Shown here: in pieces, positions 23,767 through 35,400 of the stretch
How the letters are laid out: every line of letters begins with the position of its first letter
Position numbering within the stretch: the first letter of the stretch is position 1
NCBI RefSeq assembly: GCF_963678635.1
Contig: NC_087067.1
Coordinates: forward strand, 5,188,647 to 5,252,646
Direction of reading: 5' to 3'
DNA length: 64,000 nucleotides
From: Symsagittifera roscoffensis
Lineage: Eukaryota; Xenacoelomorpha; Acoela; Convolutidae
Position numbers and translations under genes: made by a program
Notes under the pieces: generated by a model
The model's database searches: none
Told to the model about the DNA's origin: nothing
The model's input: only the letters and a program-made list of their open reading frames with translations

Positions 23767-24706
23767 GTAAGTTCCCAGCTTCCTCAAAGAAGAAACGTCC
23801 CTTCGATAATTTATTCAGACTTCGCAGTAAAAAACCAGCAGTTGTATAGTATTTAGAACGTGCAGTCAAAAAACAGCGGAAAAACGTTCACCTTAAAATA
23901 TATCTATATAATTTTTACATTAAAAACATAAGGTTTTTAAACATTTAAGATGCTGAAAAAATCTCCCTCAGGAAACCCGAACCCTTACCACCTGAAGGAT
24001 ACCCATTTTTGGTAATTTCAGACATTAATTTCTGCCTGAACAAACCTAAAAAGATGCCCTAAGGCACACGCGGCGAAAAATGATGCCTTCAAAAAACGCC
24101 ATAAACAGCATTTGTGGTGCTTTTTTCCTCAAAAAAATGGGTTTGTTGAAAGTTGTAGTGGAGCTCGGAATCAGAATTTAATCTATCTAAAAAGATCGAT
24201 TATTTTAATGCAAAACTTAGAACTCGCGAAAATCCAAGATCCGTGCCTGGTTTTCTGCAAAATTTTTCAGGAAAAAAATAGTTCAAAACGAAAATTCAAT
24301 TTTGATTTGGTTCAATTTATCTTGGAAAATTTGCGACCGCACCTTCGTGACGAAAAGCAGATTAAATTTTAACTCGCTTGGCGAAGAAAAACATCCTTAC
24401 CTCACCCAAAGTAAATCTAATTAATTATTGAAAGTTTTCCAAAGCTGCTTCCCTTAGGCGCAGGAGATTGTTATCGTAAATGGCTCATAATGTTGAATAT
24501 TTTATGTGCCTTTGTCAAGTTCAAAAGACTTTCTTTAATCACATTTTAACTATCGTCTCTGTGATCAAAGTCAAGTCCTCAAGTTGAATGTTTCGTGTTT
24601 CGAAAAACAAAAGAAAGAGTTTTTTTGTTCAAAAAGTCCATTTTTAAAATTAGCTCAGTTTGTTATACTTTGATTCTATTTGAGCCGCTGATCTTGTAAG
24701 TTATTG
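23767..24706. other. no gene seen
   Basis: AT-rich sequence between the exon candidate and the first full hairpin-ended repeat. An 86-codon + frame at 24112-24372 has no recognisable domain and no splice context. Confidence 0.4.
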
Positions 24707-25234
24707 TTCCGACTTTCGATACGAAAGTAACGGAATATTTGGTGCTCGGGGTGGGTTTTTTTTTCTTCAGACAAATTTCGACTTTTTAACCAGCTATTTT
24801 TGACGGATTTTTTAAATATCATTCGAAAGGTATTGTTCTCCTAAGCTCAAATTTGAAAAGATATTTCATCTGTGATTTTTTTCGTGAAGTTATGGGGGTT
24901 CAAATATTGCCATTTTGGCCAATTTGGGAAATTAACGCGCGATATATTTCGGGCTATTAACGTGTAAGCGGAGATTTAATCCGTTCTAGAAATCGTTCCA
25001 AATTGGTTGAAAGAAGCTTATTTGCCATAATTGATGTGTTAATAGGGGCAAAATTTATCAGTTAGTACTTTTTAAGGCGTGGGGGGATGATTTTCACAAA
25101 AAGTTTCAAATTCTAAAAAAAAAAGATTTCATTTTGTTTTATTACTTTTAATTTTTTAATGTTATTACTGCTCCATAGACCTTAAAAGTCAGTCAGAACA
25201 ATCAGGGCTTCGCCCTGATACGAGCAGTCTTGTT
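24707..25234 (+). mobile_element. hairpin-ended repeat family, copy B (reference copy)
   Basis: The left end TTCCGACTTTCG-ATA-CGAAAGT-AA-CGGAA folds on itself. The right end TCAGGGC-TTC-GCCCTGA forms a second hairpin followed by TACGAGCAGTCTTGTT. Between them are about 470 non-coding bases with landmarks GCTCGGGGTGG, CGCGATATATTTCG, GGCGTGGGGGGATG and GCTCCATAGACCTTA shared by other copies. There are no terminal inverted repeats between the two ends and no visible target duplication. A 3' hairpin without TIRs or TSD is Helitron-like, but the terminal CTRR-T rule is not clearly met. Confidence 0.85.
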
Positions 25235-26681
25235 TATATTAAGAAAACTTACAGCATCAACTTCACAATAAACAATATGATTTTTGTCACAAAAAATTTA
25301 GTTACAATTTTTAATTTCAAGAGTTCGACCCACTGACCACCTTAATGATGCCCCTTTTGATACTATTTAAGCACACAATTTTTGCTAACCAATTTAACCG
25401 TCTTAAGCCTGTCTTTGTTTTGCTTGTTGTTTTTCTGAAAAAGTTGCAGAGAAAATTGGTCAAAGTGTTGTCTTTGTGATGATGGTGATATGAGAGAGCT
25501 CGGAAAAATACTTTGGACGTTCAAAAAAAATTTAACAAAACTTCTAAAGTTTTTTTGAAAAGCCGCACCCACATGGAATAAAACTTGGAACCGAGTTGCT
25601 TTTAGGATGAGTCCGCTCGTGTTTTATTAGGGCGATGTGATGCATATATTTGTTTCCAGGTCTCCTGAATGAATTTAAAAAATTTAGAAAAAAACTCAAA
25701 TTATTTGCTAAAAAATTGAAGATGGAATATATTTTTCTTTTAACTCAAGGCATGAATTCCTGTGAAATGGTATTGAAAAACACTAGTAGATAATTACTTT
25801 AAAAATTTTGGTACATAAAACACAGGAAACTAAAATTTGCCTCGAGAAGAAGCAACAATGAAACCTATTTATATTTACTTTGATGAAAAAAATGAGTGTA
25901 TTAATGCTAAACACTGAGCTCTCCTACAAAACATTTATTTAAAATTTATCTGCTCCAAGATACTATCCTTAAAACTGGTTTTAAAAACAAATTGGTTCAA
26001 GTTTTCCGCTGGATTCGATTTTTTAATTTCCGAGTGGGGAATTTTTGCTGCCTTCACATTGCCTGAGCACAGAATTGATGTTAAGTTTGTTTTTTTTAAA
26101 ATTGAAATTGAAATCGCTTTAAATGAGCAAATTCTCATAACAAATGAGAAATTTGAAAACTGGCTCCGTTTAATTAAATAAGACTGTTTATAGGTATAAT
26201 TTGATACAGCAACAGATTTTGCTTCAATTTACTTTAAGTTGAATTTTAGCTCCTGCTGCTTTAACATTGCCTTCACAAAGAGTTGCACGAACATAGGTTG
26301 AACGCTTAGAAAAATTCGTTTGCAGAATCTAAGCAAACGATCACTTTGGTTGTTCGAAATTTTCTTCACCGATTTTCGATGAAAATGAGGATTAAATATG
26401 CTTGAGGTCTATTTTTTTTTCTTTCAGACCAATTTCTGAAGAAAAAGTTTAGACTAGGTTTTGCATCTGGATTTCTTTGACTGGGTTTTGCATCTGGAAT
26501 TTGATACTGGACGATTTTCCAATTAAGGGTGTTCTAGACGCATTAAGCGAAATGTGTCTTGACTGCTCGTCTACAATTTTGAAGACTTTATTTATGCTGC
26601 TGAAAATGTAACACTATTTGTAAAACCGAACACAAAAGTATTCCGAATTGAAATCAGCCAATCTAACTGGCCGTATCAATG

Positions 26682-27218
26682 TCCCGACTTTCGATACGAA
26701 AGTAACGGAATATTTGTCCTCGGGGTGGGTTTTTTTTCTTCAGACAAATTTCGACTTTTTAACTGGCCATTTGTGACGGGATTTTTTTAAAATATCATTC
26801 AAAAGGTATTGTTGTCCTGAACTCAAAGTTGAAAAGATATTTCACCTGTGATCATTTTTCGTAAGGTTACGGGGGTTTAAAGATAACCATTTTGGCCAAT
26901 TTGGGACAATTAACGCACGATATATTTCGCGCTATTAACGCGTAAACGGAGAGTTTATCCGTCTTAGAAATCGTTCCAAATTGGTTAAAAGAAGCTCCAT
27001 CGCCATGATTGGTTTGTTACAAGGAGCGAAATCTATCCTTTTGTACTGTACTTTATATGGCGTGTGGGGAGATGACTTTCATAAAAAATTTCAAAATTTA
27101 GAAAAAAAAAATTTCATTTTTTTTTTTTCATTGAATTTTTTTATGTTGCTATTGCTCCATAAACCTTAAAAGGCAATCAGAACATTCAGGGCTTCGCCCT
27201 GATACGAGCAGTCTTGTT
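26682..27218 (+). mobile_element. hairpin-ended repeat family, copy C
   Basis: Same ends and landmarks as the copy at 24707-25234, with the left end TCCCGACTTTCG and the right end hairpin CAGGGCTTCGCCCTG plus GATACGAGCAGTCTTGTT. It is separated by one base from another copy in the same orientation. Confidence 0.85.
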
Positions 27219-27219
27219 A

Positions 27220-27747
27220 TTCCGACTTTTGATATGAAAGTAACGGAATATTTGTGCTCGGGTGGTTTTTTTTCTTCAGACAAATTTCGACTTTTAAACT
27301 AGCCATTTTAGACGGTATTTTTATATCAATCAAAAACTATTGCTGTCCTGAGCTTAAACTTGAAAATATTTTACACCTGTGATAATTTTTTGTAAAGTTA
27401 TGGGGGTTTAAAGTTTGCCATTGTGGCCCATTTTGGACAATTAGCGCGCGATATATTTTGCGCTATTAATGCGTAAGCGGAGATTTAATCCGTCTTAGAA
27501 ATCGTTCCAAATTGGTCGAAAGAAGCTTATTTGCCACAATTAATTGTTACAAGGAGCGAAATTTATGTTTTTGTACTTTATATGGCGTGTGGGGTGATGT
27601 TTTTAATTTAAAAAATTTAAAATTTAGAAAAACTTTTTTTTCAATTTTAATTTATCACATTTAATATTTTTATGTTATTACTGCTCCATAAACCTTAAAA
27701 GGCAGTTGGAACATTCAGGGCTTAGCCCTGATACGAGCAGTTTTGTT
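27220..27747 (+). mobile_element. hairpin-ended repeat family, copy D, tandem with copy C
   Basis: Begins TTCCGACTTTTGATATGAAAG and ends with the variant hairpin CAGGGCTTAGCCCTG plus ATACGAGCAGTTTTGTT. It is more diverged in the hairpins than copies B and C, yet stays full length. Head-to-tail arrangement with copy C. Confidence 0.85.
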
Positions 27748-27799
27748 TCCTTATATGACTCAAGTTTTTAACTAATATTTGAGTTTCATATAAGTATAG

Positions 27800-27890
27800 C
27801 TTACCACAAAAAATTGGGCAGTCGAAACTGAATAAAGGGCAGTCGAAACACTCAGGGATATGTCCTGATGATTGACCAGTCTTGTTTTAG
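27800..27890 (+). repeat. hairpin-ended family, orphan 3' end
   Basis: GGGCAGTCGAAAC occurs twice and is followed by CAGGGATATGTCCTG and ATTGACCAGTCTTGTTTT. It keeps the hairpin-plus-CAGTCTTGTT layout with altered stem sequence, suggesting a different subfamily. Confidence 0.5.
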
Positions 27891-28475
27891 TATAACTCCG
27901 GCCTAAGAAAAATGGAAGATGCATCAAAATTTTCTTTAACAATTTATTTGACTAAATAAAGTCTTTGTTTGATCAATGACTGAGATTAATGAAGACGTAT
28001 GCTATTCTTTAGCAAACTCTAACAAAGTATTTGTTTTGCCATACGCGTTTCTATCTAAAATTTGATGTTCTTCATTCTCGGTATCTTATAAAAAAAAACT
28101 TGAAAGATAGAAATTATTCTAAAACATACTATCAAAAGTTGTTCAAATTGTAACAGGGAATTTTTCGCCAATGTTTTTCCCGCAGAATTATTTTCCTTTT
28201 TTTTCTTATTGCAACTAGCAAAGCATCCTGCACTGCACTTTTGTGGAGCATGTTTGATGGCAATGGATTACTTTAATAGTCTTTATGAAAACATAAGAAA
28301 AATTTCTAAGGTAGATTAATACTATTTTTACCCTTGCAATAGTAAGGTTATTGCAATTGGGTACTAGACATTTTTCCGTAAAGAATTTTGTCTACAAGAC
28401 TTATTGGACTCATTGAACTGTTGGTACATTGGTTCATAAAAAAATGCAAAATAAGTAGTGTCTTTTGCATGCTTA

Positions 28476-29060
28476 GCCTGGTGGTTACAAATTTGCTTGG
28501 GATGGCGAAAGTCCTGAGTTCGAAGGTCCTGAGTTAAACTGCAGTTTTTCGGCATTTTAAAAATCCGGCCAAATTAAAATTTGCATTTCACATGGGTTAT
28601 AATTTAACCAGCTGGATTTGTTAAAATTGCACTTTTTTCAACTTTCGTGTCTTTTTCATGGGCTTAAAAAATTAAGGCCTAATAAATATCGACTTAGTGG
28701 CCTCTTATTGCGTCGTTACATCCGAAAAAAATCTGTGCGCGTGTTTGCTTTGAAGAAAAGGGACTTGAATTTTTTTAAATTTCTTATCGGCATGAAAGAT
28801 TTATGCTCAGGTTTTTTCAGCTTTGGTACCACTTGGTAATTAAAAATTCAAATTAAATCAACCTGGCGAATCTGGCGTAGATAGAAAAATAACTCATTGA
28901 GACGGCAAAGATTTGAGGTTCGAATTTTTTTTGCTTTTTCGGATTATCGTTCGTCTGTTTATTTTTGTCGGCTTAGTTCTCGTAGCTCGCTGCTTCAGCT
29001 TTATTTCACATGCTGTAACCTCCATGCTTGAGACGACAATGCCCGGTTCGATTCTAGTTG
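28476..29060 (+). repeat. cluster of tRNA-like (SINE-type) segments
   Basis: Three places carry RNA polymerase III promoter-like boxes. At 28480-28530, TTAGCCTGGTGGTTA (A box) precedes GAGTTCGAAGGTCC (B box). Near 28890-28930, CATTGAGACGGCAAAG precedes GAGGTTCGAATTTT. Near 29015-29050, TAACCTCCATGCTTGAGACG precedes CCCGGTTCGATTCTAG. The T-stem of the last does not pair (CCCGG against CTAGT), so these are not functional tRNAs but probably heads of tRNA-derived SINEs. Confidence 0.5.
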
Positions 29061-29507
29061 ACACTTGTTTTTCTTGCATATAGAAATAAGTGGCTAATTT
29101 AGTTTATTGTATGTCTGCTTATTTTTTTTCTGCTCACTTCTGCAGAGAGGACGGTTCTTAAAACATGGCTTCTCTATAGCATTCCCAAAACTCACTGTAG
29201 AGTTTCTAATGGTGCAGGCAATTTGGTTTTTATGATTTTTGGGTTTTTGTTGCAATTTCTATTGACCAATTTGAATTTTTTCCGTTTGATTTTCATAACA
29301 TTCACATTTGAATGGCAAAATGTGCGAAACTCAACTTCGCCTCAGTGTATATTATTTTGTAGATTTAGCATTTTAGCAGTTAGACTTTGGTTATTTTTTC
29401 CAGCTTAGGACTATACATAAAAATTTCGAAAGTCAATGTAATCAAATTCTGAACGTTGCAATTTCTGCATTCTTGCTTCGTAGGTAAGCCTAAGTATAAT
29501 TTGTTTT

Positions 29508-29900
29508 AGGGGGCGGATTTAGAGGGAAATGGTTAGAGATGCGACCCCCTCACCCAAAAAGTTCCCAATTTAGTAATGTTTTTGGCCGGCTAACACTGAA
29601 ATTTTTCTAATGGCGCATTTGGCGCCAATATTAACTAATTTTGAAGAGAAATGCGCGTCAAAAAACGCAATTTTTTAGTCAAAGTTTTCCAAAATACTCA
29701 AAAGCGATACTTTAGACATTTTTTTTTCAAAAATTTGCATTCGGCAATTGTCAAAATGTCAAAAAAGGGTTTTTGTAGTGTTTTGGGAAACGCTCAAAAA
29801 ATCAATTTGGTCGAACTGAAAAAAATAAGGTCAAAATTTTTAAAGAACTCTAAAAATAAAGTTCGAAAATCCCCCTCGAAAAATACCTAGATCGCTCCTG
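29508..29900 (+). mobile_element. hAT-like MITE with perfect 8-bp target duplication
   Basis: Begins AGGGGGCGGATTTAG and ends CTAGATCGCTCCTG; these are imperfect inverted ends. TTTGTTTT flanks both sides (29500-29507 and 29901-29908). An 8-bp duplication with CAGGGGCGGAT-type ends fits the hAT superfamily. The interior contains the family landmark AGGTC/GTCGAACTGAA-type sequence and a CGCGTCAAAAAACGCAATTT segment but no transposase. Other members lie at 31038, 38048, 45520, 61728 and about 63120. Confidence 0.85.
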
Positions 29901-30135
29901 TTTGTTTTCAAAAAATGTAAGTTGTCGTTTATTTTTTCATATTTTTGTTTTACTTGTTTAATGCGTTTTTTAAATTTTTTTTAACTCTTCTTTGGCTTTT
30001 AATTATTATACGGGTGAGTTGTTTTTATGTGTGAAGATCACAAAATGGGGTTGGGAAGAACTTTGGGGGGTTCGAAGGCGAATTGGGGTGTAGAGGTGTG
30101 TGTACCAATTGACGCGGGGTAGCGGAACTACTTAC

Positions 30136-30230
30136 GCAGTTTGGTGTTAAGCATGGGCGAGCCAGGGTTGACGTTCAGGCCGTTAAGAAACGTGCTCGAA
30201 CCGAGCGCCCATGGATCATAATCAAATATA
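30136..30230 (-). CDS. minus-strand internal exon candidate, 31 full codons
   Basis: Read on the minus strand, an acceptor ...catactatgacag at 30231-30233 precedes 95 open bases ending in ...ACTGC|gtaagt, a consensus donor (GT complement at 30134-30135). The peptide runs IFDYDPWALGSSTFLNGLNV then NPGSPMLNTKL. G+C is far above the AT-rich flanks, as in the secure exons. It enters after a phase-2 intron and leaves in phase 1, unlike the all-phase-0 channel gene on the other strand, so it would be a different gene, antisense to any 23.5-40.7 kb channel intron. Family not recognised. Confidence 0.5.
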
Positions 30231-30239
30231 CTGTCATAG

Positions 30240-30660
30240 TATGGTCAGTTCTATAAATTTACAAAATAATCAATTAAAAATATATAAAACGGATTATAAT
30301 CATGATACTTTTCATTTCAATTTAGTCCTTTCTAATCAATTATAATCCATTAAAAATGGATTATAATCTTTATATTTTTATGCTAATAGTAATCATTATA
30401 ATCGATTATAATCGGTTATAATGGATTTTTTTGAGACGTTAATCATGAAATCATGAAAATTATGTATTCAAAGATATCTATTTTTCAATGTTCTATTTCC
30501 TGTTTAGTGCAGTTGCTACGTACCTTTGATAAAATGTTACATTTCACTTCAAAACTTTTATGTGTTTTTATCTCACATTTTCTAATTGAACCCCCCACGG
30601 TTTACGATAACCAATCCCCCCCCCCCCCCCCCCCCCCCCTGTTTGCTTTTGAGCATCTGA
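30240..30660 (+). repeat. ATTATAATC-motif array and poly-C, fragment of the CCCGCAC element family
   Basis: About 190 bp made of variants of AATCGATTATAATGGATTATA is followed by sequence homologous to about 48005-48200 (TGAGACG..., TTGCTACGTA..., then CCCCCCACGGTTTACGATAA) and a C run of about 20. This matches the left half of the element at 47823-48881. No inverted ends are visible here, so it is a truncated copy. Confidence 0.55.
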
Positions 30661-31037
30661 AAGAGCTTAATTTCAAACATACGACAAAAAAAACCGTATT
30701 TTTCAGAAATTCTTATGTGATTTTTAAAATTAATGCAAAAATTCTATTTCTCAGGATTACAAAACACGCTTCGATGCACCATTCTACTAAGCAACTACGC
30801 TAAAAAGCCCTATTTCTCAAAATTGAAATTTCATGGATAAAAGTTGTTTTCATAAAATACCAATATTTTGATTGTTATCCGAGAAACCTCAGTGCTGTAA
30901 ACTTGAAGTTCCTCAAAAATGGGCATAATCTTTTAGGCATGTGACTCAAATTCATGTAATCTTTTGCAGACATTCTTTCTGTTCTTCGTTTGTACTTTAA
31001 AAAAACGCGTTACTTCTGAAAATTTTATAGAGCAGAA

Positions 31038-31660
31038 CAGGGGCGGATCTGGAAGGGGGTTGGGGCAGATTTCAAAAAAAAAATTCGGAAATTTTGACAA
31101 CTTTTTTATAGGTAGGTCAAATTAATTCTCTGAGCTCTCCCATATCACTACAAAGCGTGAGGCGACAATTTGTAAGAGGCGAAAATTCGTAACATGAAAA
31201 AATTCGTAACAAGCGTCAATTCATAACAGTAGATTAAGCGGGGAACACTGATTCACGCGCAACTTTACTCTCGTGTCGAATATAAGCGCAGCTAATCAAG
31301 CGTAATCTACTTGCCAAGGCCTTGTTACGAATTGTCGCTTGTTACGAATTGTCGCCTGTTACGAATTGTCGCCTATTACGAAATGCCGCCCTACCACTAT
31401 AAAGACCCCATTTTGAGAAAATTATCTGAACCGCAGGCAACTTTTTGATAAAAACAGACCAAAAAAGCATTCTTAGAGACGTTTTGGAAAATTTGAGTTG
31501 GCCGATGATTGCATTCCTGAGAGGGGGATGAGACTTCTCTAAGAACTGAAGAATTCTTTAAGCCTTGGTTGACGTTGGATGCTGAAGGTGTCATTGAAAA
31601 AGCAATTGAAAAAGGAATATATTCGTTTTTTAAGTGGAACTGAGATTGTCGGAACCTCAC
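31038..31660 (+). mobile_element. hAT-like MITE, right end not visible, carrying a nested MITE
   Basis: The left end CAGGGGCGGATCTGG and interior landmarks (TAGGTAGGTCAAATTAATT, GAGCTCTCCCATATCACTA, AAGACCCCATTTTGAG, GACGTTTTGGAAAATTTG) match the hAT-like family. It is interrupted at 31156-31394 by another element. No CCGCCCCTG-type right end is found, so the right boundary is approximate. Confidence 0.6.
31156..31394. mobile_element. nested MITE with repeated GGCGACAATTCGTAAC motifs
   Basis: The left end has GGCGACAATTTGTAAGAGG and three related units; the right end has four inverted units of GTTACGAATTGTCGCC. The host sequence CACTACAAAG on the left reappears as CACTATAAAG on the right, a 10-bp target duplication with one change. 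A 9-10-bp duplication suggests a Mutator-like element. Non-coding interior of about 100 bp. Confidence 0.75.
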
Positions 31661-32089
31661 TTGTTGAGAAAAACTCTGGAAACAAAAAAAACGACAACTA
31701 GCAAATATTTTTCGTCAGAAAAAAAAATGATTAAATCAGTGCTAAAACTTTCTTGGCTCACATTGCAATATGTTCAGTTTTGAATACGGAAGTTTTAATG
31801 ACTACGCGTTGCTTGAGCGCATCAGTGACATTAATTTTGCATTACTCCAGATAAAATGATCACATTTAAATTGAGCAGTTTCAAAATTGGCACTTTTTGA
31901 AGATTTCAAATTGTTTTCAAGTACCAAGTGACATCGCAATTATTTGGTTGCATTTGGAACGCCTGCCACCAACTTATTGCGTGCGAACGTTTGTGCATCT
32001 TTCCAAATCCCACGAATAATTATATGAAAAAGTACCTGATGAAAAATTTGATTCAAAATGGAAACAAAAACAATTTGTGTTCCGAATTT

Positions 32090-32430
32090 CGAAGAAAGTG
32101 AGGAATATATCTGCTAGGGGTGGTTTTTTTATTCAGACCAACTTTACGCAACTTTGTTCCACGGGGGACCGAGCTCTTACTTGCTCTGCAAGCGCCAAGC
32201 CTGTTATACATACCACAATAGTAACCTGCCTCAAGGTGAGTTTGTTTAATTGAGGCATCTAATTGTTTGTGTTAACTCCATACACGACTGGAATTTTAAC
32301 TCCTACAATTTAATATGATCAGCCTAAAAATGATACTTTTGCCAAAACTTAGTTTACCAAAAACTATCAAAGACCAATCAAGTGGCAGTCGGATCACTCG
32401 AGGGTTTGCCCTGAGACGACTAGTCTTGTT
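32090..32430 (+). mobile_element. hairpin-ended repeat family, diverged copy F
   Basis: Begins TTCCGAATTTCGAAGAAAG and GAGGAATAT, then GGGGTGGTTTTTTT, and ends GGGTTTGCCCTGAGACGAC plus TAGTCTTGTT. The ends keep the family layout; the middle is mostly unrelated, so this is a distant or internally replaced member. Confidence 0.55.
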
Positions 32431-35400
32431 TGTTCAAAGCAAATTATTGATAGAACATTGGTTGAGATTAGTAAAGTATAATCCGTTTTACTACATTTTG
32501 AAATTATTGATTGTTATGCAATTTGCATGATCCGCCTGATGATAATTTTTGTAGTTCAAAAACGCACACACTTTGTTTTTTCTATTTAGAGTTTCAAAGC
32601 TTTATATTAAAGAGTTGTATAAAAATGAAACTAAAAACGAAATAAAATTATTTTAAACTTTCGAAGAATTATTTCCATCAAAGTTTCTGTAGAGATCCTT
32701 TTGCGTTGTTTTTTTTCACATCATAGACTGATCTTTACCCTTGATTATTTTTTACCGTTGATTGATAATCTTACCAGCTGAAAAATAAATTATTCTTGCC
32801 AAGCTAAAAAAAATGTAGTGACCTTCAATCTTGAGGTTATAAATGTTCGAAGATCATCATTTAGATCCATTTGTAAAAAACAGTGCTCCGGTTTGATAAA
32901 AGTAAATATTTAAAACCTTGTTTTTAAAAGTCTTAAAGCTTCCTACAAAATTGTGATTTCAAATTTTTTTACAAGATAAGGACTTTTTTTATAAGAAAGT
33001 TGTAAGACAAGAACTTTTCCTCCAAATCTTTTCCAAATGTTGTTTTCGTTTTTTTTTGAAAAAAAATTTATACAACCAGCTTCAATGTTTAATTGTTCTC
33101 CGATATCGCAGAGTGCAATAACGGAAACTCGCAGACTTAAAGATTTTATATAAGTTTACCGAAAAACCCACTCACTTGTCAGTTCTTTACTGATTTTTGT
33201 AGAGTTAGTTTTTTTTAATTGCTTATTTTTGCAGAATTTTAGTCAATACACACCTGAACCCCACATTCAACACGTTTAAAATTTTATAACATGACTCCTC
33301 AAAATTGTTTTTTTTTTGGTATCTTCAATTTTTTTTTCAGCTGCTTATTTCCTATAACTGAAAGATTTTGAAAAAATTTTTTGTTTCGGAACTTTTTTTA
33401 TTTAAAATGCATACATCATAACCGCTATCTGAACATTTTATATGCATAAAATTAAAAAAAAGAAAAAAATTTCCAAAATTGATCTTTTTTCTGTTTGTTC
33501 TGTTGAGAAAAACGTACAAAGTGATTTTTGGTAATTTTTGTGTTTTGTGAAAAAAAGCTTTCTAAGAATTTTTCTTAAAAGAAAGTTGTAGGATAGCGGA
33601 ATTTTTTTTACAAATCTTCTAAGAAGTTCCAAGATTGGGGAAGTTTTGTAGGATTGTCAGGTGGGTATTTTTTTACCCGTAGTTATAACGTGATTTTCAA
33701 TGAAATTTTTATTACGAATTGAATTAATTCTTGCTAAACCATCTAAGCTTTACCTAACCAGACAAATCCATGAATTAGAATTTTTTATTTGATTTTGAGC
33801 GTCAGGGGAAGGGTTTCAACTTGGGACTTATTTTCAAATCGAAAACACAGAAAGCCGTTTGCTGCGCGAGTAGTACATAATGAGCCGTCCATATTTATAT
33901 TCGAAGAAAAAATTTTAACCTTGAAAAAATATATTTTTTTTTGTTGATTTTTTTTTCAATTTTTTGCTTAGAAAGGGTCACTCAACTAGGTTCAAAAGCA
34001 AGAAATAACGGTAACCAATGTCGAACTAACGTTACAATTGGGAGTCCTCCTCTCATTGATTTTAGTCTAATTAGGTCCTTAAAACTTAAAAATTCAGACC
34101 AATTTTTTTTGTTACTAAGAGATTTTTAAGAAATTGGATACCATTTTGACCCTCTGCAAGCTTTTTTGAGGCAATCAAAATTGACTAAAAAACAACCCCA
34201 ATCTAAAGTTCATTTCTTTTCTTCGACTGATCGGATTAAAGTTTTTATTACGCTTTCCTACAATAATTTCCTATACAGACGAAATATCTAAAGCTTTGAC
34301 TTGCGGCAGACAAACCCGTTGAATTTTTCAAAGCTTGAGGTCTAAGACAAAAGATTGAAATTTTTTGACATCCGAACTTTAAGCCCATTTCGAGTGTAAA
34401 TATACTTGAAAGAAATTCGAGGGCGGAAACTAACCACAAAGAAACTTTTGTTCGCAAAATTACTTAGATATTCAAATTGGATTACAAAATAAATAAGAAA
34501 AAGGAAACTTGGTCTCAAATTTAGATAAAGAGCCCATTGTGAAAAAGCCCACGGGGGATAGGCAAAATGTTCCCGTAGCAATTAACATACATTTTGATTA
34601 GCATAAAAATTTTTATTTCTCCTTTCCAATATCAATGTCATGAACCTGCATTTCAGTAGATTCTAATGTAAGTTAACTAAAGTTATTCGATAGTATGGAT
34701 ATACAAAATTTTGTGAATTTAAATTTTGGATCTTCCAGATTTTAATCTGCTAAATGGAAAGCATCGACTTTTTGAACGGTCTGGTAAAATGACGAATTCC
34801 AAGAGCAACTACCATTTTTGAGCCCGATCCATTTGGGCATTAAATCTTGAATGATAAATTAGGAAATATATTAAAGCAGCCATATGTGCTTGACAAATAA
34901 CTCCACGTTGAAAAAAGTATAAGTATTTGAAGCAGTTCATCGATTTGAGTATATGACTTAAGGCCAAATTGAAGGATTCTCCTCTTCACAATAAAGTTAA
35001 TCCTTCTGAAATCTTGACTTATCTGCCGTCATTTTTATTTTTTCAGCAAGACAAAAAAGCAGGTAATACAATTCGCGTTTTTTTTTTTTTGACGAAATTT
35101 TCTTACCACAATCCGATCTTTGTTCGATTTTGCACACAGTTAAACACGTACTTTATAATACAATTTTTTTAAATGCGAAACACACTTTCCATTAGCAAAA
35201 AATAGGACAAAAACTTTAAAAACTGTAAAAAGAGGTAAAAAATGGACTTTCAGTCTATCTAGACTTTTGAGTGTACTTTAGTTAATTAAAACTCACTTTG
35301 ACCATCGAAATTGATCGGACATGAAATAAGGTCTTGTAACCACTTTTTAGCACCATTTTTCCTTCAGTGGTCAAGGGTCGTTGTGACAACACAGTCTATT

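Noticed and set aside
29005-29055. tRNA gene suggested by CCGGTTCGATTCTAG
   Set aside because: The T-stem does not pair and no acceptor stem is found; treated as SINE-like.
30453-30803. 116-codon frame across the poly-C run
   Set aside because: It is open only because it reads through low-complexity C-rich transposon sequence.
35046-35061. 16-base microexon between ttttttcag and gtaata
   Set aside because: No flanking coding exons on this strand nearby; chance match in T-rich DNA.
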